Assembly: GCA_003993805.1 (NCBI GenBank)
Contig: RSEF01000002.1
Coordinates: 77,235,981 to 77,299,980 of the forward strand
Direction: 5' to 3'
Length of the DNA stretch: 64,000 bases
From: Himantopus leucocephalus
Taxonomy: Eukaryota > Chordata > Aves > Charadriiformes > Recurvirostridae
Below, in pieces: positions 46,212 to 59,361 of the stretch. A model generated the notes under the pieces. It worked only from the letters and a program-made list of their open reading frames with translations, did not search any database and had not been told where the DNA came from. The position numbers and the translations under genes are program-made. Positions within the stretch are counted from its first letter, which is position 1. Each line of letters begins with the position of its first letter.

Positions 46212-47077
46212 TTATGTCCACAAGGAAAATTAGGGCGCAAATGTTCAATGAGGAATAGTATTAGCTACAAATGTGTGGAAAAGCACAAAAATGTAGCAAG
46301 GTTGTACAGTGTAAGACAATAAAGTACATGTACCATTTTCAGTATACTTTTTCCAGAAGATCACTAGGAACAGTGTTTTAACTGTTTCAAATCTTCTTTC
46401 AAATACAATTATCAAGAAATAATCACATTATTAGAAAACCATCTAACCGGGGTAAAACTGTAACTTTAAACTAGTTCAAATTAACAGATGTAAATTGTTA
46501 CAGACACTTTATAGGGAACAGCACATTTCACTTGGAAAAGTAAATATATAACATTATTGAAATGGGGTTAAAATTATTAGACTGCTTTAGAGGACTTAAA
46601 AAAAGTCCCAGGGCATGCTATCAAATACAAGATCACACAAGCCATTAATTTTTTCATGAGACTTAATGTTTGAGAAAGTTTAGTAAAATCCCCAGGATGT
46701 CCTATGATTTTTAGTACTGATTCATTGCAAAAATACTGTCAAAAGAAGGAGCTCTTGGTTTATATGTCAACATGTGTAAAAGATTCACAAAATTAATTTC
46801 TCAGCCCAACACAGTGAATAGCCTTGAACCCTACGCAGCCTGAATGTAGAAACTCACATTTTTCTCTATACTTTTCAAAGAGCAACAGACACATCGCTCT
46901 ATTGTACCGACATAGTAAAAGATAGAAATAATACTGGGATGCTCTTTAACTTACAATTTAGAAACATTTCTCTGGTAAAACACCACTACACCAATACCGT
47001 AATTTTACTTCTGGAATTATCTGGGGAAGGATCATCACTGAACCCACCACAACACCAAAAGATGAGGTGCTTTAAGA
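46212..47077. other. AT-rich unique sequence
   Basis: No gene or repeat family recognised; AT-rich and without long frames. Confidence 0.4.
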
Positions 47078-47124
47078 TTGGGCATTAGAGAACTGATTAA
47101 TTGGGCATCAGAGAACTGATGCCC
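47078..47124. repeat. Tandem pair with a perfect hairpin
   Basis: TTGGGCATTAGAGAACTGAT (47078-47097) repeats with one change at 47101-47120. The second unit plus four bases forms a perfect 9-bp stem with a four-base loop (GGGCATCAG, AGAA, CTGATGCCC; 47103-47124). Confidence 0.85.
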
Positions 47125-50100
47125 AGTTATTGCCAGGATATTTATACTGTAGTGTTTGAGCCTGGAGCTGCCTCTCACTGCGTGTTTATATCGCATGTAG
47201 CACAAAGGAGTCCCGATTTGCGTGGGGCACCTGGCTGGTGTAGGAATATGATTGATGAATAGTAAAAATAAACTAAATGCCTTGACAAGTGATTCTATTT
47301 CACCACAAAGTTTTACAGCAAAGCTGCATATTTAATATTCTGCTGTCCTATCTGAAATCATGGGTTTCCTTTTTTCCCCCCACAGATCTGTTAATGATGA
47401 CATTTAAGAAAAAAAAAAAAAGAAAAAGAAAAAAACAAAAGCTAAATTATTTACATTAGGTTTAATTAGGTTTATAAGATGTTGGCAAACAAGATAACCT
47501 TCAGTCTTTACAGGATTCTTATTTTACACAACTTTGCACAGATTACAGTTACAGACACAGTTTTAAAGAAAAAAAGAAAGAAAAAGAGAAGGTGAAGAAG
47601 ACTGTAACAATTAAGCAGGAAAAAAGGTTTTAACCAAAGATCATTAACAGGATCTTATTTAACCATCAGTCTGCAATAGTTGAGAAAGAAGATCTTCTAA
47701 ATGATGGTGAAAAATCTCAAAACTTCCATTCAGCACCTTCACATGTGAAAAAGGTTGTGCTGCACCTTGCTGCTAGACCCTTCTGTCATTAACGCACATT
47801 AACGTCGCCCGAGCACGGAGAGCTCATGTTGTATCAGCTCTGCATACCAACCGATGTACGTAGGACTTCATACCGTCACGACTGGAAGATTTTACCTATC
47901 CATCAATGGCTAGGAAATGTAAGATAAGAGGACAAAGGAAAACGCCAAAGCGCGATTAGGTAATCTCTTTCCTTTACGAAATGGTTTCTTGTGCTGGGAA
48001 GATGAATGGGACTCCAAAAAGCACGCGCCCTCTCCTGTCAGTAGCAAGGCTTTTTTTTTCCGAAAGCAGGCATCTCACAGCTCTCAAATTCCTGAGCACA
48101 GAGGACGCACTTCCCGTTGAGAGAATCACGTTGATGGCCATCCTCATCATCCCACCGCTACTTCATGCTCCTCCTACGCCTGTCTGCTACACCAACGTGT
48201 TGTTTCTTATCTTCCACTTGTCCTGTTGCTCTCACCGGGGCATTTGTGAACTATTTGGATCTGGTCCTCAACGAGATCTTTCAGCACCATGTATAAAAAT
48301 TAATTGGATGACTCATGCACACAGGTTATATGTTTAAGCCATGGGCGCCTGTGTCTCCCTACTAATTTTTCAACCTGTTTTCCAATTTCAACCAAATATG
48401 ACAGAGGAGCAAATACCTCTGAGACACAATGTTCCCACGAGCTCCATGAAAACAGACATCTGAATAGAGGGGATTGGCAACGCAACTCTAGGAAAAGCAG
48501 CAGGATCAGCTCTGCTCTCAGGAGACCGGCGTACACCTTATAGACACAAATCCACAGGAAACACAGTTCCACTGGGTCTGCAGCTCATGGAGATACTTGA
48601 TTCAATAATAAAACACGTCCGTGCATGACGGGTTGGGGGATCTCCACCACGCTTTCCCTCCTATGGGTGGATGAACAGCAAGGCCAGGCTCACACTTTCC
48701 ATTCCCGGAGGTGCCCTTCGCTGTTCAGCACTGGAAAATGTGAAAATATCTACTCCTGCAAAATGGAAAGACAGTCAGCATGTGCCTGTTGGTATGATTT
48801 GGAGGAGCCTCAAGGTAAAACTGAGATGTGCACCCCTTCCTCCTCCCAGCTGCATGTGGCCTGACTTGCACTGTTGCCCAACTCAGCCCAGCAGGACTCC
48901 AAGTTCAGGTTGCTCCTCCCTACATCCTGCTCTCTCAGCTTCACGATTAGGACCCAAAGCTTTATCCTAACACAAAGAAAATCTGGCTAAATGGGCTTAG
49001 AAATGCAAAATGCTTCTCTGAATAGCTGTTAAATCCAGATCTGTCCCCAGGAATTCAGGAGACCTCTCCAGCAGGAAGAAAATGGAGCAGCCACCCAACA
49101 GACAAAGTTCTCCAAACTGAGGATACACAGCTACACACAAACGTCACATGCGCCAAGGCATCAACGTACAAGTCTCTTGGTGACAGCCTGTAATTCTGCA
49201 TGCACACCCAAGCATCTCCCACACTGGAAATGAAACACAAGTATGTGGATCACCACTCACAAATTCAGGCCTGTTTCAGGTCAGACCTTTGCTCAGAGGT
49301 TCTTTCTCCCGACTTTTCTCAGGACTATTTTAAACACTCATCACTTTCGTGGACCTTGTTTCTTCTGCCCAAGCTCCTGAGGAGCTCTCTCCTGTTTCTC
49401 TGCCAGAGAAATGCAAACCTCTGCAAAGCATCCACTAGCAAAACTCCTCCGCACATTGACGCCAGCACAGCCCTTTATTTTGGACAATGCCTATTTTTGG
49501 GAAGGGGACAGCTATTATTTCAGCCAGCTCATTTTGTAATGGAGTCTAACTCTTTTGGGTTTTCACTTTTTTTAAATGGCTGTGGAGAAGTGATCACGCC
49601 TGAGCCACAAGACCACACTGTGTGTTCACTCTGTAAATACCCTCAGCTTCACAGCTGTCTACCTAATTGTATGTGCAGACCAAGATGTTTTTGTATACAG
49701 CCACAGTGAGAAAGAGCTAATCAGCTACACAATTATATACACGTTTTCCTTCTCCAAAACTGCCCAGTTTTTCTACCTCTGTGCCAGGGATTCTGTGATT
49801 GCATAGAAAGACAAGTACATGTTACAAAACAAAATTCATGTGCTGCACATATATCTGTGACTATAAGAATCACCTCTACCATGCAACTATGCCATAGGAA
49901 GAACCGATCTCTGGGTATTCACCGTCAAACCCACACATTTTCCATCCTTTACCTAAAGGGGAATCTCTGCTAACGGTGCCGATTGCGTGGATAAGTCAGC
50001 GACCAGAGAAAGAGACGCAGACGGGAGCAGGTCTGACATTCCACCGAGCAGGAGGCAGCGGTGACCTATATACCCTTGTCAATACATTTCACAAGAAACT

Positions 50101-50311
50101 GCAAGTTGCTTCAGCAAAATATGACTCCTTTGATACCTTCCTGTTTAATTTAATACAGGCTTTTAGTATCCAAAGAACCCCACTGCTTTGAAATGAGGAA
50201 ACTCGGTCAAAGACTTCGGCAGTCAGCCCACAGCTGGCAAGCATAGTTCAGGGGCCTAAAATACAACTGCTCACTAGGCTTGCACTCAGAGACAATGGAG
50301 CTTTTAAAATT
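47125..50311. other. Unique intergenic sequence
   Basis: An A-rich run at 47409-47442 and a purine-rich run at 47568-47600. Frames up to 169 codons (49200-49709 plus) have no recognised domain. No gene seen. Confidence 0.4.
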
Positions 50312-50395
50312 AAGGCTTGTGTACACAGGCAAATTTATCAGCCTAATTATACTGGCATAATTAGGCCGATAAATTTCCCTGTGTAGACAAGCCCT
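50312..50395. mobile_element. Short palindromic element (MITE-like)
   Basis: Two 37-base arms (50314-50350 and 50357-50393) are reverse complements at 34 of 37 positions, with a six-base loop ACTGGC. The ends read GGCTTGTGTACACAGG and its near complement. It has the shape of a non-autonomous DNA transposon that has collapsed to its inverted repeats. I vaguely recognise such GGGCTTGTCTACAC termini from reptile genomes but cannot name the family. A microRNA-like hairpin is the alternative. Confidence 0.6.
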
Positions 50396-51711
50396 GAGAC
50401 TCTCAAACTCATAACTAGGCAGGTCTTTCAGAGAGAGAGGGGAAAAAAAAGAAAGGGAAAAAAGCAACTCCTGGAATATCCAAGCAATAAATTTTTTCTC
50501 GTTCTCTCTTTTTTCTTTTCTTTTCTTTTTTTTTAAGTTTTTTTGTTTCCCCTCCAAGTGAAAGGTATATTTCTTTTCCAAATTGAGACCTGGATGAGCT
50601 GTTGATACACATGTTTTCAGACAAATTAGAAACACCAATCACCAACATTCCCTTGACAGAGTGGGGTCTGTCTCTGGTGTCAGACAAATCCCTGGGCATC
50701 AACAGAGCTCTGCTAGGCAGGCCATTCTCAGGATCACAGTTTAGAGTATAGACTGAAGTGGGTTGCTCGCTTTTTAGGACCATGCATCTGATGTGAGACT
50801 CTCGGACACCCCTATCCCTCCACAAGCATCGTGAGAAGCCCACACTGTTAAGAACAGCGGTCCAGACACGCCGGGAGCCGCTCTATTGTTAACCCTCTTC
50901 CTTTCCATCCCTACCTCGGCAATCTTTCCACACAAGAGTATCACGTAACTCCCCTTTGAGGCTGCCAACTCCGCATGACATAGATCAAGCCTAATCTAGA
51001 AGCAGCGTGAGATGCCTGACCAGGACAAGTCCTCTCTGGTCTGTATGTGGATAGGCAGAGTCTCTTGTCCTGGGCACCTTCTGCACTTCACTCTGCCTCA
51101 CCAACCTGGTGCCCTGAAGCACCACCTCTGTGACCATAAGGGTCACGTCAGGGGGAAGAGTCATGGCAGGACAGCCATGCTGAACCTAGTCCCAAGCCCC
51201 TTCCTAACGATGCGTACTGTCTGCACTCTCCTTGCTTCCATAGTGTGTGATCCCACCCCTGTTATTGCTAATATTAAGTGACCCAGGCTGCCTGAGAATT
51301 GTGCCAACATAGCTATTGCCGAGGTTCATCTGCAAGTGCTGACTTCAGATTCTCATAATCTCCCTCAAAACAAACCCCCAATGAGCTTGGAAGACCCAGC
51401 CTTCAACTTCAGCTACTTCCCCATCACAACCTCTTATCTTCTCCCTATCTTCAACTTCCATCTTCGTCCATACCTCTCCTTGTCAGGGACACAGCTCTCT
51501 GCCTTGCCAGTGGCAAGGACTCTCTTGATAGCCTAGCTTTCTTCCCAGTCTCTCCCTCACCCTTTTCACACTGGTATCAGCAGCATAGCACATTGGAGCT
51601 TGAAACAGAGTTGGGGCGCCCATCGTGCCAGGCACTGCATATGCACGCAGTGGAAGAGAGACCTGCCTTCTCAATCTTACAACCTAAACAAATGAGGCCT
51701 AAAGAAATGTT
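50396..51711. other. Unique intergenic sequence
   Basis: A T/C-rich run at 50496-50540 is the only simple repeat. No gene recognised. Confidence 0.4.
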
Positions 51712-51840
51712 ATTCCCATTTTACAGATGGGAAACCAGGACCAAAGATATTAAATGTCTAGCCCTAGGAAGTCTGCAGCCAAGGCAGGAACTGACCCCCT
51801 GTTTCCTGAGAGCCAGCGTTCGGTGTCTAATCGCACATGA
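51712..51840 (-). mobile_element. MIR / CORE-SINE remnant (minus strand)
   Basis: The + strand reads CCCATTTTACAGATGGGAAACC, then GGAAGTCTGCAGCCAAGGCAGGAACTGA and a CCTGAGAGCCAG segment, the order of an antisense MIR-type SINE. Its CATTTTACAGATG core is diagnostic. Confidence 0.65.
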
Positions 51841-53634
51841 TCAGTCTTTCCTCTTACCTCCCTGTAGGCACGAGGAATTTGTGCTCTACATCTCCACATG
51901 TTTCTCTTGCGCTGTACTGCGCGCAGCCATATACACCTAGATGGGACTCCCTTAATAAATAATCGTGTGTGGATTCCTGCACTTCTCTTCTACTTGTCAA
52001 CCCGTGCCTCCCTTACAGCACAGGAATTAGGCTTTCCTTCCTGTATTCCCAGCGTAATTATCAAACAAATTTTCCTTCTGGTGTAGTCTTCCCACACCAT
52101 GGACACTTTAAATCTCACACATAAATCTCCTTCATTTCAGCAGGTCTCTCTCCTGGAGAATGACATTTAATGGTGATCTTTTTTTAATCAGGTTGAGTCC
52201 CCTGTTTCCCACCCCCATCTGGTGGAAGCGACTTTCCACTTAGAGAGGAAGTCGGTCTTTGATTTCATAAATGATTATAAGAAGATTTAACATCCTCAGG
52301 AGCACAACTATTTTGATTAGAATATTTTTTGCTCCAATTCCTTTTCCAGCTGTCCCACTTCTTGGTACAAACCCTAAGACACAGAAATCCTTCAGAATTC
52401 ACCCGCAGACACTCCAGTGTGGAGACAAGCCGCTCACCCTCTCGTTGTTTGGACTCTGGCTCCATGTAACGCAGTGGAATAAAGCAGGGAACCATCAGCA
52501 CACCGACCGTCTGCTGGTCTCTACCTCAAGCCTTGGCAGGCGGTTTGCTGAGCATGGACGTGTGCCACCTTGTTTGATTTAGTTCACTGACCTCCGCTTT
52601 GTTACTGCAGCCTTACAGCACGCCGAGACTGCCACCAAGATGAGCAACATGTCTTAAAAGGCAGGGAGCTGCGCAGCTGAAGACTTCATAGGAGCGTGCA
52701 TCCCCCGTCACTGTCGCAGGCAGGCTGGCATGAGTATAATTTTACAGGCAATGCCCATTTCGGCACAGCCTCTCCCTCTTCACTCTTTGGTCAGCTGAAG
52801 GAAAACATCAGACCATGTTTGCAGAGTGCCATAGTGGACGGGAGTTTTCTGGCTTCAAAGGCAGATTTGAGCTGTAAGATAGAACTTCTCCGCAGCTTTG
52901 CTTTCAAAGAACCTGCACAACTTTTCCTTTCAAATATTATCCCTCTGCGGATATGTGCATATGTAAAACAAGATGGTAACATGAGGGCCGCAGTCCCAAG
53001 TCACTCTCTGGTGCTCTCGAAGGCTCTCAGAAGCTCGAAGGGCTCTCCTTAGAAAACAGTAAATGAGATTCTGGCTCAGAAAGGGAAAGCTATGCAGAAA
53101 TTTGCTGCCTAGGTCTCTTCAGGAGTGTTTCTGACTCTGCCACCAAGTCCAAAGGGGAGGGATCCAAATGTGAAATATTTTTTTGACCAAAGTCTTCAGT
53201 GTGCCATCCTGCCTGTCAGCTGCCGAGTAGCTTCATTTCAGCAGCATTAACTGTGCGAAACAGAGCACGAACAGTGTGAAGCCGACTTCACTTCTGAGGA
53301 CTTCACTCCTTTTTTTAACTGTCTTCCAGACTAAATCTGTTCTCCGAGGACCAAAGAATCTCTTTTGAGATTTGGGTTACCCAGCTCCAGTTTGCAGGTA
53401 GCACACCCATCCAGGAATACGTTGATTAAATGCAGCCTGCCTATGTTTCAACACCACGTTCAGTACGGTCCCTCTCAGACCCGATTAGCCTGTTTGGATT
53501 TGAGCTGGCGTGCCTGGAGACTCAAACTCTTACAAGTCTTCCCGTTCCATAATATCAGCAGCAGCCACGTCAGTGCCCGTGGCTGTTGTGCTAGGGCACA
53601 GAAATAAACTTCCCCATCCTACACAAATGCTTGG
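51841..53634. other. Unique intergenic sequence
   Basis: No gene or repeat family recognised. Frames up to 118 codons look like chance. Confidence 0.4.
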
Positions 53635-54340
53635 ATGTTAAGGCCAGAGGGACTTACTGAGATCATTTCATCTGACATCTAGAACAACGCGGACTATAAG
53701 ATTATGCTAAGTAATTCATACTTCAAGTTCAATAGCTGTGGTTGAACAACAACCACAATAAACATGCAATCATGGAAAATCTACCACAATCCTTAGTAAG
53801 TTGTTCCAATGGTTAATTACCCTCACTGTTAGAAATGTGCACCTGGTTTTCAGTCTGAAGCTGCTTAGCTCTAACTCCCAGACAACGCAGGTTGTTACTC
53901 CTATGTCTACCAAACTGCAGAACCCTTCCTATTGCGTTGATGATCCCATTGAGGTATCTTTAGCCTGTGCCAGGTGACTCACTTGAAAGATAAATAAGTA
54001 GAACTGCCCTCACATCTTTTGTTATTATGAGAGCTTTTTTGATTTCTTTTCACTCTTTTGGCTGCCTTTTTAACTTTTTTTCTGAATCTTCTCAATTTTT
54101 CTAATATTCTCCTTGAAGCCTGTTGTAGAGCTTGCTGAACTGTAAGTGGTTTTCTCAGCATTCACAGACCTCAATTACCTCCTTAGGTTTTGCTCCAAAA
54201 ATTTCCAAACGCATTCATGAGGTCCTCTCAGGGTGCCCTATATTTTGTCCACCCCTAAAAATTACAACAGCATTTCCAAATCTTGAACTCATATTGAGTG
54301 ACATTAAGATGAAGCAACAAGCCCTTGAATCCCCACATTA
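53635..54340 (-). mobile_element. Ancient CR1-type LINE 3' portion (minus strand)
   Basis: Matches the antisense of an old CR1 family widespread in turtles, crocodiles and birds. The + strand reads GTTAAGGCCAGAGGGACTTA, then TAAGTTGTTCCAATGGTTAA TTACC (split here), CTCACTGTTAGAAATGTGCA, TCTGAATCTTCTCAATTTTT and CTCATATTGAGTGACATTAA. The element's 3' end lies on the left. It has many small indels and no open frame. It is older than the CR1 copies at 19-22 kb. Confidence 0.7.
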
Positions 54341-55972
54341 AAAAATTTGGAAAGAAGCCGTGTCACAGCAGGATCAGTGAGCGAGGAGAAAGATCTGTCA
54401 GCTCCTCCCGTTTCTTTATGTGGGTGAGAGCCTTCACTGTAACCGTCCGCTCATTCAAGCCGATGGCTGCCAGCTCGCTGGAGCTTTGCTGGTGTGTCAG
54501 AGTTTTAGCCCATTTCTTTCTATCTGCCACTCAAACGGCCTGAGGAGATACAACATATTCCAGACTAGCTTTCCTTTTTAATCAAAAAGCAAGCAAGTCT
54601 GCATACACATAGCGTAGCTAAAACACTGACCCAGCCAAGCAGAGTCAGCAGAAATAGCAACTAAATTTGCAGCTGCAGTAGCCTTGTAATGGCACATTAC
54701 AGAAGGGCCAGCACCTTTCTAAAAGCATGCAACTCAAACCGATATTTTCCAGGGGAAGCAGACAATCCTGTCTCAGCTTATTTTGCGGCAGAGCCTCATT
54801 GATTTACAACTAGCAATATAATCCATCCTTCTGCTTTGAATGTCATGACTGCGGCCCAGAGCATAAGAGTTTTTGCCTGTCTTCCCCTATTAAATCCTCG
54901 TGTGTCATAGCAGCGCTCCCACCCAACTCAGTCAATCTCTACAGGCCACTTCATAGCATACAATGGTGCAACCAAAGCCCCTGCCTGTGGTCGCATCTTA
55001 GAAGGGCTACCGTGGTCCGCCTGCATGGGATGTCTTTGCTGAAGAAAGGAAGAGAACACCACCACCACCACACCCCAAACCCATACACAGTCTTTCCCCA
55101 TACACAGTACCACTGCTCTCAGAGTATTAATAAAGCAGGTGTTGAAAGAGAAGCTCAGCCTGAGGCACACTCAGTAGCACACTTGTCGCTTGACCCACCT
55201 CCTCATCCCAGAGATTAATTAGGCCTAGCCCCTCCCTGTTAAATTGCCTCTCAGGCACATTGCTCAGCCTTTCTCCTCCTGCCTCTGGCAGATTCACTCA
55301 CTAACTTTTTATTTCAATATTCATGTTTTCCAGTTTGTAAGGCCCTCCACTGATTTTCACTAGGCTGCCCCAAGGACTCTGTTGCAGTAACAGGACGTGG
55401 GGGAGGTCAGATGTCTGGAGTGAGGGAGGATGAGCACAGATGGCTTGGGATGGGGAGCTGGAGCTTCCAGTCTCCTCTCTGTTTGCTCTCCAAGTCTTCC
55501 CCATGATGCAGTCCCTGGGTGAAATGGACTAGCTGGGCTGAGAGACAACATCACCATTTCTCATCTCCTGAAGAAGCCCTCTTGCCGCAGAATGCTCATT
55601 TGAGAGATGAAAGTTCAGAGGTCCCCAAGCAGTGGCAGGGTGTGCACCCTAGCGTCAGCTGGGGCTGACATCTAGGGACAGGGCTGTGGTATTTGGCTCC
55701 AGAAAAGGCCTCTGGGCTCTGAATCCTGCATGGGGAAAAGGGAGGGCCTGTGGAATAAACCTTCCCCACATTCTACCAGCTAGCTGGCATGGTGGTTTTG
55801 TATGTTAGCTGCTGCCATTCCTTGTCTTAAATGCCTTGTTCTTTCTGTGCATCATCTGTGGAGCTCAGGTACCTTCTCAGAGCTGAGGATCCCACTTCCA
55901 GCTCAGCAAATCCTTGGCTAAATCTTAAACTTTTGCTCCTGTCTCCATCCCTGTTCATTTATGCCATCCGGA
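54341..55972. other. Unique intergenic sequence
   Basis: No gene recognised; a short CACCAC run near 55059-55070 only. Confidence 0.4.
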
Positions 55973-56088
55973 TAGACTGGAAGCTCTTTGGGGCAATGCC
56001 TACCTTTTGCTGTACGTGTACAGCAATAAGCTCAGCAGAGCCTTGATTAAGATATCTAGATGCTGTTGTAATACCAAAAAAAAAAATA
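55973..56088 (+). mobile_element. Ancient L2/L3/MIR-type 3' tail
   Basis: Reads GACTGGAAGCTCTTTGGGGC, then a CTTTTGCTGTACGTGTACAG segment, GAGCCTTGATTAAGATATCT, and GATGCTGTTGTAATACC followed by an A-run. This is the order of the conserved 3' end of an old sauropsid LINE/SINE family (AGCTCTTTGGGGCAGGGA type). Confidence 0.6.
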
Positions 56089-58740
56089 CTAATTAGTAGG
56101 ATCAGCAGATTCACATACCAGACATATTGCAAGACACGCCCCCGCTATATTTATACATGCTGATATGTGAATGTGCCTGCAATGGTTAATACCACTGTAT
56201 ATTTGGCTTGTCGACGCACTGTATGTTTTTCATGTAATATCCTTTCCTTTCATAATCATATGTCACTTAATATCCTGACTAAGAACATTCTGTAACACGG
56301 TAGCACGTGTTTGGACAGAAGAGTGAAATTATCTTTGAAATGTAGCACAGATGGAAAGATCAGATGACAAGTCTCTTTTCCACTTCTCTTAACTTTCTAC
56401 CGTGGCTACCTGTGTTTTAAAATTCTAAACCGTCAACGGGTTCATTCTTCATGCTTGTGATGAACTAAGTCATGCTCACAGCTATCTGATTTTTGCATGC
56501 AGGTTGCACATTCCAAAGAAAATCCATAATGGAAAACATAATTGCAGTAACAAGCACCCTACAGGGATGCAAAATTCCTCCAGAGGATCGTCGGGGGTTA
56601 ATAGGGCTCTTCTTTGCACAGTTCCGCAGAAGCATTCCTATTCATATCGGCTGAGCACTAGAGGGAAAGCAATAAAATTAGCAGCAAAAGCCCAGGCTCC
56701 TGCCTACTCAGTACACCATGCTAACTTCTAAAGACAGAGCTCTGATTGTATGGCTGAGCCAAACAGGATGGCTGTTTTTAACACCGCTCTAACTTATGGT
56801 AACCATTAACTACAACCTGACTTCCCATTACAACATACCACTGTGAACACCTATTAGCAGCTAATTGAATCATCTAAAAATGGTCATAATTCAAACCTAT
56901 GTTTGTATTTTTGTAATGTTCCTCACAGCTTTTGCTGTAGTACAGGAGAATATGCAAATCAAGGCTCTGTTTAAGAGCTCATGGTAGGATGGAAGTTTAA
57001 ATGGAAATCTAATGGAGTGACAAAGGGGAGTAAAGCTATATTGTATTTTTGATGTTACCCATGAGACATGATAGGAGAAACTAATAACAGGCTAACAAGG
57101 CTCCCTATCTCTAAACGTTTTCCAGCTGTGAGCCACTGAAGAGCCAAAAGACCTCTCTGAGTCAACACCAACAAATGCGTATACTCACATCATAATTTTC
57201 TGCAATTTCTATTCATAATTTCAAGGCCGTACGGTATTTTTCATTCTCCTTTTTATTCAAAGAAATACAAGTATTTCCTCTCAGAGGCATCATGGGTTGG
57301 TTTTCAACCCACTCTATCCTGCAGCCTTCGATTTTGTTGTAGTTCTTTAAACACGAGTATGTTTTTATTACATTATGAAAGGCAACATAGTACTGTTTGC
57401 ACAGCATTATTGACAGGTTTGTGCATATTTGCTGCCAGGGCTTTTTAATTTAACCGACAGCCAGATTTTGTAAGGAGGTTTCATTAAACCTATGGAAAAG
57501 TTGTTAGGTGCTATTTTGGGTAGAAATAGGGGTACTTCAGATTAGCCTAACTTAGCTTAAACAAGCGAATCAGTTTAAACCATCTACTCAAACTGAAAGA
57601 AAAATATATGTCACCAATTGTAAAAGAACTGTCAAGAGCAGATAAAAAAGATAGCACACCTCAGGTGGAGGTTACTGCCTCTCCAGGGAAAAGGTCCCCT
57701 CCCTACTGCTGAGTCACAGAAACGTGGTGCTTCCAGGCCATTGCAATGCAAAGTAAGGCTCAATCACTTAAAGCTCGCCCAAGGTGTCACTGAGGTTTGC
57801 ATCAGTTAAATAAATACAAGACGTGCGGGGAGAAAGCTGAAAAGTTTAGGTAAAACTTTTGCAGCTCTCTCCTTCAGTGAAGGACCCAGACACCGTCAAG
57901 TCTGTCTAGTGCAGGTATCTATTTGCACAAGGAGGTGTGAATTTCCTCAATATATATGCGAAGCACTAAACTGGTCCCACTGCACCCCTTTTCCACCGAT
58001 CAGCCCAGAAAAGGGCTCTTCAGCTCTGCAGACTTGGTTTCATCGTGGGACCCAATGCCCGGCTGCCAAGGCTGGCGTGAGGTGTGACCCACAAGCTCCA
58101 GTCGCGCTGCTGGCTTGCACATCACGGCCGTCATACTGCCCGGCCCTTTCATATTTATTAGAGGGGTCAGATGCTTATGTCCTGCATCAGCATCTGATGT
58201 AGACTGCTGCCTGGTTGGAATAGCCATCGGTTTTCAACTGATACCAAAGAAGTTTTAAATCACCTGCCATTCATCAGACCGTTTCACACCGGCTTAGCAC
58301 AAAACATTTTCAAGGATAGGGAATGGTGGATTGTCTCTCCAGCGAATGTATAATAAGAACGATGTGTTTGACACGGGAGAAGGGAATTCTTCCCCGCAGA
58401 TACACATGTGCAACCCTGCTGGCTTTCTTGGAAGCCACATACATACTTCTGAATAAACAAACAACCACCACATCACTTCTCCCAGGCTCAGAGATTGTGC
58501 TAGTTTTCTCCAGCAAATTTAGTAGTGTGCCAGAAATAAGCAACTGAACCCTCATTTAGGCAATCCAAACAACAATATTTTTCATGTCCAGCCCCGAGAT
58601 CTTTGATTCAATATTCACTTCAAACATTACGAAATCTGTGTTTGTTAAAACTACCAAAATTTTCTGGAGCAAGTAGCATGGGGAAGGCAATGGCTGGGGC
58701 ATGTATGGCGATTGCCCTCTGGCTGCCAGATGGGCTCGCA

Positions 58741-58755
58741 CGTGTGTGTGTGTGT
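58741..58755. repeat. (GT)n short run
   Basis: Seven GT units after a C. Confidence 0.7.
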
Positions 58756-59331
58756 CTCTCCCTGGTTTTGGGAAGCCCTTACTGCCCTCGTTACCACCAG
58801 AGCTCTAAGAGGTTCTTCCTCTGCTCAAGCTGTGGGGACGTTATCTGGTTTTAAAGCAGAAGCCCTCACGCGGTTGTCCTTCCTGTGCCAGCACAGCACA
58901 GTTAATAACCAAGGCATCTGTGCTGCATAGCAAAGACATGATGAAGTTGCCAGCACTGAGCTACCACGGGTCACAGCAGCAGCCTAGAGGCATGTGTCAA
59001 GGAGCAACCTGTTTGCCCTATAAAGGCTCTTAGCATCGGGAAAAATGTCTTCATCTCATTACCTAAACTGTAATGAGCTACCAGCATTCACATTTTTCAT
59101 TGCGGCATAGATAGTCAAAAAAAACCCCAACTCCTGAAGATAGGAAAATTGAGGGCAGCCAGGAGATTGTGTGCCTTTTACACTTTCATTCAGTCCTCAT
59201 TCCATGGAAGAAAGGAAATTAAAATACTTTTTTTATTTTTTTTCAAATCCTCAACTCTGACCTACTAAGCTTGTGGGTCGTGACCCCCATTTGGGAAAAG
59301 TTGCACTTTCTCCTCGTCTTCCTCCCTGGCT

Positions 59332-59361
59332 CACACACACACACACAGACACACACACACC
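59332..59361. repeat. (CA)n microsatellite
   Basis: CA units interrupted once by GA. Confidence 0.9.

Noticed and set aside
57680..57810. Possible antisense MIR (GCTCGCCCAAGGTGTCACTGAGG)
   Set aside because: Only one core word resembles MIR and the order of other segments is not convincing.
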